Below, piece by piece: positions 1 through 5,194 of a stretch of DNA of 5,194 bases (position 1 is the stretch's first letter; every line of letters starts with the position of its first letter). Under the pieces are notes generated by a model. The model ran no database searches, was not told the origin of the DNA, and saw only the letters and a list, made by a program, of their open reading frames with translations. Origin of the DNA: an uncultured Clostridia bacterium (GTDB lineage: Bacteria; Bacillota; Clostridia; Oscillospirales; CAG-272); the NCBI GenBank assembly GCA_946404295.1, contig CAMJDE010000149.1, forward strand, positions 1 through 5,194. Direction: 5' to 3'. The translations under genes were made by a program, and so were the position numbers.

Positions 1-393
1 CAGGGGGCGCGCGGTCTGGAGACGCGCGAAATGCTCGTCGAGCGCGGTGTCGAATGGTTTGTCCGAGTTGTGATAATCGAGGATCCCGCGCGCCGAGTGC
101 AGGAGCGCCGAGATATGGAGCAATTCTCCCGTCGATAGAGTCGCCCCCTTGTCCGCCCGGTCGCAGGAAGAGAGGACGTCGTCCGGCGCCGTAAACGGCG
201 GATAGCCCTTGAAACCGATCAACCGACGGGCGGCGGCGGTGCGATCCTGCCGCCGTTTTACGACGTCGGGATCGTCCGAGGGCAAAAGAGACAGGACCAT
301 CGCGCGCGCCCCGTCGGTCGCGCAGCAATCGGCAAGACTCGCGATGATCTTATCGTATTCCAGCGTTGAGAGCGTTTTCTGACTGAACGCCAT
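1..393 (-). CDS. mutS2: MutS2 (RqcU) family protein, N-terminal 131 residues, cut by window edge
   Basis: The frame is open from ATG at 393 to base 1 with no stop, giving 131 residues of a protein that is usually about 780-800 residues long. The start reads MAFSQKTLSTLEYDKIIASL, the typical MutS2 opening (K-T-L-x-x-LE-[FY]-DKI). It is followed by LPSDDPDVVKRRQDRTAAARRL (residues about 38-59), PPF near 66 and a D-K-G-A-x-LS-x-x-ELL-x-I-x-x-LL-x-x-AR stretch near 81-102, all family hallmarks. MutS2 proteins lack the mismatch-recognition domain of MutS and carry a core/ATPase plus a C-terminal Smr domain. Those parts lie outside the window, so catalytic residues cannot be checked. Family roles are control of homologous recombination and, in B. 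subtilis, splitting of collided ribosomes. The start is 21 bp after the recO stop, with AAAGGAG at 410-404, 10 nt before the ATG. Probably the next cistron of the same operon. Confidence 0.92.
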   Translation of the reverse strand, partial: MAFSQKTLSTLEYDKIIASLADCCATDGARAMVLSLLPSDDPDVVKRRQDRTAAARRLIGFKGYPPFTAPDDVLSSCDRADKGATLSTGELLHISALLHSARGILDYHNSDKPFDTALDEHFARLQTARPL

Positions 394-414
394 CTCTTGA
401 AAACTCCTTTTCCG

Positions 415-1206
415 TCAATCGGAAACTTGCTTATAAAACTTGAGGGTATCGAACCCGCGCCCGAGATGATGCAGAAGGTACTGTTCCGCCGAAACGGCAA
501 GCGCCACTTCGTCCTCGTCGGAAACGCGGAAGGAAAAGATGCGTTCGATCGGGCACTCCATCACGTAACGAAGCGCGGCGCGCACGCCGGGAGAGAGGAT
601 CAGGATCGGACGGCGGGCTTCCTCGCCCTCGGTGATGACGGTTCCCTCTTGTCGGACCGATGCGGCGTATTCGCGGCAGTCGCGGCAGGTGCAGACGCCG
701 CCGAGCACGTCAAGGTATAATTCCCCCTCGTCCTGCCCGCACTCGGAACAGCCCGAAAGATCGGGCATAAAGCCGAGCGACGCGGCACAGCGCATTTCAA
801 ACGCCGCTTTGATCTTGTGTTCGGGGGCGAGATCGTGTTCGAGGGCGTAGAGCGAGTTCAGGATCAGGCGGAGCAACGAAACGTCGGGATCGGTCGTCCC
901 CGCCTCGGAGAGCACGTCGCAGAAATAGGAGGCGAGCGCCGTTTTGGAAATCGAACTCCGGAGCCCGAAAAAGTTGTTTTCGAGTTCGACCTCGCGCACC
1001 CAGTATTTGTCCCCCTTCCGGTAAAGAACGTAGTTCCCGTAGCAGAAGAGCTGCGCCGCCGCCATATACCGGCTTTTCAGCGAGCGGCTGTTGTTCGCGT
1101 AGGCGGAGAGCACGCCGAGTTTGTCGGAATAGAGCCGGATCAGCCGATCGGATTCGGAAAGGTCTGTCGTCCGGATGACCAGCGCCTTCACCTCTGTCAG
1201 TATCAT
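415..1206 (-). CDS. recO: DNA repair and recombination mediator RecO
   Basis: A 263-residue protein, close to the usual 240-270 for RecO. RecO anneals single-stranded DNA and, with RecR (and RecF), loads RecA on SSB-coated gaps in the cytoplasm. The N-terminal OB-fold begins ILTEVKALVIRTTDLSESDR and continues with LYSDKLGVLSAYANNSRSLKS, the standard RecO opening. The helical middle contains a zinc-site pattern: CSEC at 153-156 and CRDC at 174-177, with an extra Cys at 172. The C-terminus has the family-like YLLHHLGR stretch (243-250). A longer frame from an ATG at 1278 would add 24 residues (MGEGQGELARPQ...) that lie inside era and do not resemble RecO, so I chose the ATG at 1206. It overlaps the era TGA as ATGA and is preceded by AGGGA at 1217-1213. 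Its stop is 21 bp before mutS2. Identification is firm. Confidence 0.95.
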   Translation of the reverse strand: MILTEVKALVIRTTDLSESDRLIRLYSDKLGVLSAYANNSRSLKSRYMAAAQLFCYGNYVLYRKGDKYWVREVELENNFFGLRSSISKTALASYFCDVLSEAGTTDPDVSLLRLILNSLYALEHDLAPEHKIKAAFEMRCAASLGFMPDLSGCSECGQDEGELYLDVLGGVCTCRDCREYAASVRQEGTVITEGEEARRPILILSPGVRAALRYVMECPIERIFSFRVSDEDEVALAVSAEQYLLHHLGRGFDTLKFYKQVSD

Positions 1207-2090
1207 TTGTCTTCCCTGTATCCGAAGTTCGAGAGCAGCGAACTGCGGTCGCGCCAGTTCTCCTTGACCTTCACCCACAGGTCGAGAAAGACCTTCACGC
1301 CGAGGAAGCGTTCGAGATCCTCCCGCGCGTGGGAGCCGACGGTTTTCAGGGTGGCGCCGTTCTTGCCGATGATGATGCCTTTGTGGCTCTGTTTTTCGCA
1401 GAAGATCTCGGCGCGGATCCTGACCAGATCCTTTTTCTCGGTAAACTCCTCGATCGTGACGGCGGTGCCGTGCGGGATCTCCTCGTCGAGGGTACGCAGC
1501 AGTTTTTCGCGAATGATCTCGGCGGCGATCTGCCGCTCGGGCATATCGGTCACCTGATCCTCCGGGAAGAACCAGACGCTCTCCGAAAGGTAGCGTTCAC
1601 ATTCCGAGAGGACGGCGTCGACCCCGCGCCCGTTCTTCGCCGAGATGGGGATCACGGCGTCGAAATCGTGACGGGCGGCGTACGCCTCGATCGTCTTGGC
1701 GATCTCGCTCGCGTTCGCGGTGTCTTCCTTATTGATTACCAATACAGAGGGAGTTTTCGATCCCTCGATCCGTTTGATGATCTCGTCCTCGATCTCCCCG
1801 ACCGCTCCGCGCGGTTCGACGACCAGGATCGCCGCGTCGCTGTCCCCGAGGGCTCCCGTCGCGGTCTTGACCATATAATCGCCCAGTTTGGTGCGCGGAC
1901 GGTGCACGCCGGGCGTATCGAGAAAGACGAACTGATCCTCCCCGACGGTATGGATGCCCGTGATGCGGTTGCGCGTCGTCTGCGGCCGCTTTGACGTGAT
2001 GGCGATCTTCTCGCCGAGGATCGCGTTGAGCAGGGTCGATTTCCCCACGTTCGGTCGCCCGACGATGGCAATAAACGCCGTTCTTTTCAT
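1203..2090 (-). CDS. era: GTPase Era, 30S ribosome assembly factor
   Basis: A 295-residue protein of normal Era length. Era binds the 3' end of 16S rRNA and assists late maturation of the 30S subunit. The GTPase domain is complete: G1 GRPNVGKST (11-19), switch I QTTRNRI (37-43), G3 DTPG (58-61), G4 NKED (120-123) and G5 SAK (150-152). The C-terminal type II KH domain is shown by the IIIGKNG loop (239-245) after the strand region VRIRAEIFCEK, and by the closing LDLWVKVKENWR stretch. G4 reads NKED, which still fits the N-K-x-D rule. The start is supported by AAAGGA at 2105-2100, 9 nt before the ATG, and lies 21 bp after the ybeY stop. The final TGA shares bases with the recO ATG. In B. subtilis dgkA and cdd separate ybeY from era; here they are directly adjacent. 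Confidence 0.98.
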   Translation of the reverse strand: MKRTAFIAIVGRPNVGKSTLLNAILGEKIAITSKRPQTTRNRITGIHTVGEDQFVFLDTPGVHRPRTKLGDYMVKTATGALGDSDAAILVVEPRGAVGEIEDEIIKRIEGSKTPSVLVINKEDTANASEIAKTIEAYAARHDFDAVIPISAKNGRGVDAVLSECERYLSESVWFFPEDQVTDMPERQIAAEIIREKLLRTLDEEIPHGTAVTIEEFTEKKDLVRIRAEIFCEKQSHKGIIIGKNGATLKTVGSHAREDLERFLGVKVFLDLWVKVKENWRDRSSLLSNFGYREDK

Positions 2091-2111
2091 TCTTTTTCTT
2101 CCTTTGTCGGT

Positions 2112-2621
2112 TTATTCCCACTCGCCCGAGCGGATTTCTTCGACGATCTTCTTCTGACGGGCGAACATCTCGTCCTCGTCCTCCTGCGACGTCTCATGAT
2201 CGTAGCCGAGCAGGTGCAGGGTCGAGTGGACCGTGAGGAACGAGACCTCCTCTTCAAGCGTGTTTCCGATCTTCTCTCCCTGCTCTTTCGCGCGTTCGAG
2301 CGAGATCACGATATCGCCGAGCAGAACGGGGGTATCGGGGGTCGTGTAGGGCTCGCCCTTCTCGTAGATCGGGAAGGAGAGCACGTCGGTCGCGGCGTCC
2401 TTCTTCCGGTATTCGGCGTTCAGCGTCCGGATGTACGCGTCGTCGGTGAAGGTGACCGAGACCTCGGCGTCGCGGAAGAATTCCTCGTGCTTCAGGGTCG
2501 CCGAGACCGCCGTCCGCACGGCGCTTTTCAGAACGAAACCGACGTCTGTCGGGATATTGACGGCGGAAAAAACAATTTTGAGCGAGGGTCCCTCGGGACG
2601 GTAATGAACCGTTTTTTTCAT
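2112..2621 (-). CDS. ybeY: Endoribonuclease / rRNA maturation factor YbeY
   Basis: A 169-residue metalloprotein of the YbeY (UPF0054) family, linked to 16S rRNA 3'-end maturation and ribosome quality control. The metal-binding signature HSTLHLLGYDH is intact, with the three histidines at 132, 136 and 142. The second signature, NAEYRKKDAATDVLSFP (68-84), holds the conserved Arg72, which corresponds to the functionally important Arg of the E. coli protein. GDIVIS (102-107) and the EDEMFARQ helix (149-156) are also typical. The N-terminus appears roughly 10 residues longer than in B. subtilis, judged from the position of SVTF (55-58), but no alternative start codon in frame fits better. The ATG overlaps the phoH TGA (ATGA), and GAGGAG at 2635-2630 lies 8 nt upstream inside phoH, so translation is probably coupled to phoH. 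The PhoH relative YbeZ is a known partner of YbeY in E. coli. Confidence 0.98.
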   Translation of the reverse strand: MKKTVHYRPEGPSLKIVFSAVNIPTDVGFVLKSAVRTAVSATLKHEEFFRDAEVSVTFTDDAYIRTLNAEYRKKDAATDVLSFPIYEKGEPYTTPDTPVLLGDIVISLERAKEQGEKIGNTLEEEVSFLTVHSTLHLLGYDHETSQEDEDEMFARQKKIVEEIRSGEWE

Positions 2622-3652
2622 CCTTTTTTCTCCTCGGAGAAGCGACGGGCGGAATAGGCGTGCCCCGGTTCGCTTTTTCTTTCTCTTTCGTACTTGTCGT
2701 ACGCGGTAATGATCTTTTGTACCAGCGGGTGACGAACGACGTCGCGCTCGGTGAACTGATGTACGGCGATCCCCTCGATCCCCTTTAGGATCCGCACCGC
2801 AACGGCAAGTCCGCTCTTCTTACCGAACGGAAGGTCGGTTTGGCTCGGGTCGCCGGTGACGACGATCCGCGAGTTGTTCCCGAGCCGCGTCAGAAACATT
2901 TTCATCTGCTCCGCCGTCGTGTTCTGCGCCTCGTCGAGAATGATGAACGAATCGTCGAGCGTGCGCCCGCGCATATAGGCCAGCGGCGCGATCTCGATCG
3001 TGTTCCGTTCGAGGTGTCTCTGATAGTTTTCGGCGCCGAACATATCGTGCAGCGAATCGTAGAGCGGACGGAGGTAGGGGTCGATCTTGCTCTGCAGATC
3101 CCCCGGCAAAAAACCGAGTTTTTCGCCCGCCTCGACCGCCGGACGGGTCAGAATGATGCGGGAAACTTTCTTATTGCGAAGCGCCTCGACCGCCATCGCG
3201 ACGGCAAGAAAGGTCTTGCCTGTCCCGGCGGGACCGACGCCGATCGTGACGGTGTTTTTCCGGATGGCGTCGACGTATTTCTTCTGCCCGACCGTTTTCG
3301 GACGGATCGGTTTTCCCTTCATGGTCACGCAGATCACGTCGGAGAGCGAACCGAGGTCCTCGGCTTCTCCGCTCTCGACCGACGACATCACGTAACTGAC
3401 GCTCCCCTCGGAGAGCGTGTCGCCGTCGGCGGTCATCCGCTTCAGGTATTCGAGCGTCTCGACGGCGAGCCGCACACCCTCGGCGTTCGGTCCCGAGACC
3501 AGGATCGCGTCGCCGACCCCGTTGCGGTTGACGCCGTTATTCGCGATGCGGACGCCGAAGCGTTCCTCGATCGCCCTGACGTTTTCGTCGCAGGTGCCGA
3601 AGATGACGGAGGTCACCGCCTCCGAGGACGTGGTAACGATTTTTTCGGGCAT
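2618..3652 (-). CDS. phoH: PhoH family ATPase (YbeZ-like)
   Basis: A 344-residue cytoplasmic P-loop ATPase related to B. subtilis PhoH and E. coli YbeZ, proteins tied to RNA metabolism and to YbeY. A small KH-like N-terminal domain (about 13-75) precedes the linker motif KGKPIRPKTVGQKKYVDAI (112-130). The ATPase core shows Walker A GPAGTGKT (140-147), ILTRPAVEAGEKLGFLPGD (167-185), DPYLRPLYD (191-199), RGRTLDD (228-234), Walker B IILDEAQN (237-244), QMKMFLTRLG (249-258), the sensor-like VVTGDPSQTDLP (264-275) and the closing DVVRHPLV (304-311). All key residues are present. About 25 polar, charged residues follow the usual AYDK end, a tail I cannot assign. The start is supported by AGGAG at 3662-3658, 5 nt upstream. 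Phosphate-starvation control, implied by the name, is not shown by this sequence. The stop overlaps the ybeY start. Confidence 0.97.
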   Translation of the reverse strand: MPEKIVTTSSEAVTSVIFGTCDENVRAIEERFGVRIANNGVNRNGVGDAILVSGPNAEGVRLAVETLEYLKRMTADGDTLSEGSVSYVMSSVESGEAEDLGSLSDVICVTMKGKPIRPKTVGQKKYVDAIRKNTVTIGVGPAGTGKTFLAVAMAVEALRNKKVSRIILTRPAVEAGEKLGFLPGDLQSKIDPYLRPLYDSLHDMFGAENYQRHLERNTIEIAPLAYMRGRTLDDSFIILDEAQNTTAEQMKMFLTRLGNNSRIVVTGDPSQTDLPFGKKSGLAVAVRILKGIEGIAVHQFTERDVVRHPLVQKIITAYDKYERERKSEPGHAYSARRFSEEKKG

Positions 3653-3662
3653 ATGCGCTCCT
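3650..3662 (-). promoter_or_regulatory. Ribosome binding site and start codon of phoH
   Basis: AGGAG lies at 3662-3658, a 5-nt spacer before the ATG at 3652-3650. It sits in the 31-bp gap after yqfD, so phoH has its own strong initiation site rather than an overlap with the gene before it, in contrast to the ybeY and recO starts. This fits independent expression from the promoter candidate just upstream. Confidence 0.75.
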
Positions 3663-3683
3663 ATCTTTTTTTATATTATTCCA

Positions 3684-4841
3684 CTATTTATTGTACTCTG
3701 TCCGCGCGCTAAAAGCAAGGGGTTTCGCAATATTTATCAAATATTCGGTCTTTGCCGTCGCGATATATCCGCCGTCCGCAAATCCCCCCGAGACCTCGCT
3801 TTTCAGAAGTTCTCCCTCCGCGAGTGCCTCGCGGATGATCCAGTTCAGCCGCCTGTGCGCGAGGCGCGCCGCCTCGGCTTCGCTTCGCTCGACCATCTCT
3901 TCTGCTACGGTATGCGCGTAACCGACACGGAACGAGAACGGGAACTTCACACCGCCTGGGAGCGTGATTTCCCGTTCGGTCGAACTGTCCCCTCCCTCGC
4001 CGAACGAAAACAGTTCTTTCCCGAACAGTTTGAAAGAAACGGAGACGGGGCGGCGTTCGGTCACGGTCCGTTTCGGTTCAACTGCCTTGACCGTAGCGCA
4101 AAACTCCGCCCTGACCTTTGCCGTAACGCTCCCAGCCGCGCGGACGGCTCCGCCGCGCGTCACCCCGCTGATCAAAAGATCGCCCTTGTGCACCGTCTGT
4201 CCCGGAGAAACGACCGCCGTTCCCGCCGTCGGCTGAACCGAGACGATCACCCCGTCGGACGCAGCGATGAGATTGACGCCCTCCCCCGCGTCGTCCGTCC
4301 GTGTCGGTTCGCCCTCCTTCCGACCGATCCAGGTGACCTCGGCGACGACCCCGGAAAGCGAAACGGTCACCCCCGAAAACAAATCTTCGCGACCCAGGCA
4401 CTTGGTCGCGACCTCATTCGGGGAAACGTCGCGGACCTTTACGCCGGGATACAGTCCCGCTTCCTCAATAATCGAGCGCACTTCGTCCTCGTCGAGCGTG
4501 CCGTCCCCGGAAACCGTGACCTGCCACACCCGTCCGCGCGCGACGATAAGTAGAAACACCGCCGCGATCAACCCCGCGACGATCCCCGGACGGTGCAAAA
4601 GCGACAGCAGAAGCGACGGCGCGCCGGATAGCCGTCCGAAGTCTGCCGAGAGACCGTTTTCCGACAGGTAAGCGCGGATCTTTTTCGCCGCCGCACGCCC
4701 AACCCGCACGACGGTTACCCCGCCCTCCGAGATCAGTTCCGCGGGGATCCCCGCTTGCAGAATGAAATCGGTCAGACGCTTCGCAGTCTCGCCCTCCGCC
4801 GTGATCATACGCCAACCGAACAACGCTTCAATCATCCGCAT
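3684..4841 (-). CDS. yqfD: Sporulation-associated membrane protein YqfD
   Basis: A 385-residue protein, the normal size for the YqfD family, whose B. subtilis member belongs to the mother-cell sigma-E regulon. Residues 1-83 form a soluble N-terminal domain (R-x-x-x-FILQAGIPAE; VVRVGRAAAKKIRAYL). A single hydrophobic helix at about 86-101 (GIVAGLIAAVFLLIVA) follows. Next comes a segment resembling a POTRA/FtsQ-like fold: VWQVTVSGDGTLDEDEVRS then GLYPGVKVRDV (about 105-139). A further hairpin-type stretch, ASDGVIVSVQPTAGTAVVSPG then VHKGDLLISG (about 194-226), resembles the barrel-sandwich turns of membrane-fusion proteins. The C-terminal third is mixed charged helix and strand. Role and fold comparisons are inferred from family knowledge and pattern. 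Two in-frame ATGs exist, at 4841 and 4835; I kept the first, which overlaps yqfC by 14 nt. The stop is TAG, 31 bp before phoH. Confidence 0.92.
   Translation of the reverse strand: MRMIEALFGWRMITAEGETAKRLTDFILQAGIPAELISEGGVTVVRVGRAAAKKIRAYLSENGLSADFGRLSGAPSLLLSLLHRPGIVAGLIAAVFLLIVARGRVWQVTVSGDGTLDEDEVRSIIEEAGLYPGVKVRDVSPNEVATKCLGREDLFSGVTVSLSGVVAEVTWIGRKEGEPTRTDDAGEGVNLIAASDGVIVSVQPTAGTAVVSPGQTVHKGDLLISGVTRGGAVRAAGSVTAKVRAEFCATVKAVEPKRTVTERRPVSVSFKLFGKELFSFGEGGDSSTEREITLPGGVKFPFSFRVGYAHTVAEEMVERSEAEAARLAHRRLNWIIREALAEGELLKSEVSGGFADGGYIATAKTEYLINIAKPLAFSARTEYNK
3690..3718 (-). promoter_or_regulatory. Candidate internal sigma-A-type promoter for phoH-ybeY-era-recO-mutS2
   Basis: On the minus strand, TTGCTT (3718-3713) is followed after exactly 17 bp by TACAAT (3695-3690). 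The -10 matches TATAAT at 5 of 6 positions and the -35 matches TTGACA at its first three positions. The -10 falls in the last codons of yqfD (Tyr-Asn), and the likely transcription start, about 7 nt further on near 3683, would lie at or just past the yqfD stop. That gives an mRNA leader of about 30 nt carrying the phoH ribosome binding site. The surrounding 3660-3700 stretch is strikingly AT-rich for this GC-rich window. This is a pattern match; no transcription data are available. Confidence 0.5.
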
Positions 4842-5112
4842 TTCCCTTTTCCCCCTTTCCTACGGGATCGAGCGAGACCCCGAGGATCGTCCCGGAGACC
4901 TCGACGCATCCCGATCGATAGGTCGAGACGGTCAACCGTTTTCCGTAGACCGCGACCCGACCCGCGCCGGTTAAAAACCGCTTCTCGTCGTCGGTGTACG
5001 CGCCGAACGAACGCACCCCGAAAAGGTAGACCATGCCGTCGCTCCCCGCGCCCTCCCATTCGACGCGGAACGATCGTCCGCCGCCCTTTTCCCTTCGCCT
5101 TTTCAGTTTCAT
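4828..5112 (-). CDS. yqfC: Sporulation-associated protein YqfC (YabP/YqfC family)
   Basis: A 94-residue protein, typical in length for the YabP/YqfC family, small proteins of spore formers usually found directly before yqfD. After a basic N-terminal tail (KLKRRREKGGGR, 2-13) the core holds the expected pattern of short beta strands: MVYLFGVRSFGAYTDDE (27-43), then GRVAVYGKRLTVSTY (51-65) and GCVEVSGTILGVSLD (68-82). The G-K-x-L-x-V-x-x-Y and I/V-x-V-x-G-x-I-x-x-V elements are the parts most like the family. The C-terminus is short and polar. The ATG at 5112 is preceded by GGAGGG (5127-5122) with a 9-nt spacer. Biochemical role is not established; the B. subtilis member is sporulation-controlled. 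Position before yqfD is as strong an argument as the sequence, because the protein is short and the family diverse. Confidence 0.87.
   Translation of the reverse strand: MKLKRRREKGGGRSFRVEWEGAGSDGMVYLFGVRSFGAYTDDEKRFLTGAGRVAVYGKRLTVSTYRSGCVEVSGTILGVSLDPVGKGEKGNADD
4833..4858 (-). promoter_or_regulatory. Overlapping translation start region of yqfD, two possible ATGs
   Basis: Inside the end of yqfC, a purine-rich run AAAGGGGG (4858-4851) lies 9 nt before the ATG at 4841, and a weaker AAGGG (4848-4844) lies 8 nt before the second ATG at 4835. Either could start yqfD, and the products would differ by two residues. The overlap with the yqfC TGA (4830-4828) suggests coupled translation of the pair. 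Confidence 0.6.
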
Positions 5113-5194
5113 TTTTTTCCGCCCTCCGTCATATCATTCGCTACAATCCTATGAGCGTGGGGGACGGTAAATGATGACGGGCGAGGGCGTAAAT
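5113..5194 (-). other. Region upstream of yqfC, at the window edge
   Basis: These 82 bases contain the yqfC ribosome binding site (GGAGGG, 5127-5122). The part 5130-5155 is more AT-rich than the coding regions, as expected for a leader or promoter. No clear promoter could be fixed: CATAGGAT (minus strand, 5153-5146) recalls a sigma-E -10 element, but no -35 element lies at the right distance. A minus-strand frame open from the edge ends in a TGA overlapping the yqfC ATG (5111-5109). On the plus strand an ATG at 5171 follows GGGGGA at 5159-5164 and stays open to the edge. Neither is long enough to call as a gene. Confidence 0.4.

Noticed and set aside
951..989. 8-bp inverted repeat TCGAACTC...GAGTTCGA within recO
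   Set aside because: It lies inside conserved coding sequence, has a 23-nt loop, and uses the TCGA-rich codons common throughout the window, so chance is the simplest explanation.
1207..1278. Longer recO start at ATG 1278
   Set aside because: The added 24 residues overlap the conserved KH-domain end of Era and do not resemble RecO; the ATG at 1206 gives the family's usual N-terminus and length.
817..1994. Long plus-strand open frames opposite recO and era (817-1557 and 1329-1994)
   Set aside because: Both are shadows of recO and era, whose full sets of motifs are seen on the minus strand.
2588..2599. Short palindrome GTCCC-TC-GGGAC in the ybeY 5' coding region
   Set aside because: A 5-bp stem with a 2-nt loop is too small and common in GC-rich coding DNA; the nearest T run on the minus strand is too far away for a terminator.
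2598..2618. Terminator-like ACGGT-AATGA-ACCGT hairpin followed by seven T on the plus strand
   Set aside because: The stem is only 5 bp and the T run is the reverse of the Lys-Lys codons at the ybeY start. It would act only on antisense RNA, for which there is no evidence.
2840..3712. A 290-codon open frame on the plus strand opposite phoH
   Set aside because: PhoH motifs are complete on the other strand; the plus-strand product is a low-information Arg/Asp/Val-rich shadow.
3417..4553. A 378-codon open frame on the plus strand opposite phoH and yqfD
   Set aside because: It is antisense to two well-identified genes, spans their junction, and its translation is rich in Arg, Pro and Asp with no recognisable domain, as expected of the reverse of GC-rich coding DNA.
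5146..5181. Possible sigma-E promoter for yqfC (TCATCAT ... CATAGGAT)
   Set aside because: The -35 candidate matches poorly and the 17-bp spacing is longer than the 13-15 bp expected, so it cannot be called although sigma-E control would make sense.

Overview
The window suggests a fairly GC-rich, endospore-forming member of the Firmicutes (Bacillota), most likely a clostridial lineage. The grounds are the conserved order yqfC-yqfD-phoH-ybeY-era-recO and the sporulation-associated YqfC/YqfD pair. No species can be named from the sequence alone. Coding density is very high and every supported gene is on the minus strand, so transcription runs from the right edge to the left edge.

Layout in the direction of transcription: 5194-5113 is a short leader or intergenic stretch holding the yqfC ribosome binding site. 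It is followed by yqfC (5112-4828), yqfD (4841-3684, overlapping yqfC), phoH (3652-2618), ybeY (2621-2112, start overlapping the phoH stop), era (2090-1203), recO (1206-415, start overlapping the era stop) and the 5' part of mutS2 (393-1, cut by the window edge). The gaps are 31 bp (yqfD/phoH), 21 bp (ybeY/era) and 21 bp (recO/mutS2). The other three junctions overlap, which suggests one polycistronic unit with translational coupling. No gene-free stretch longer than 82 bp exists.

Functionally the unit splits in two. YqfC and YqfD are sporulation-associated envelope proteins. PhoH, YbeY and Era act in RNA processing and small-subunit ribosome maturation, RecO in recombinational repair, and MutS2 in recombination and/or rescue of collided ribosomes. 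A good sigma-A-type promoter candidate (TTGCTT, 17 bp, TACAAT) lies in the last codons of yqfD, exactly where an internal promoter is needed to uncouple the housekeeping genes from the sporulation pair. Compared with the Bacillus subtilis order, the block is compacted: no HD-family membrane protein gene (yqfF/pgpH) lies between phoH and ybeY, and no dgkA or cdd between ybeY and era.

This is a conserved core-genome region. I found no mobile element, CRISPR array, RNA gene, integration site or clearly novel system. The points most worth a second look are the internal promoter, the compaction of the cluster, and the placement of mutS2 at its end.
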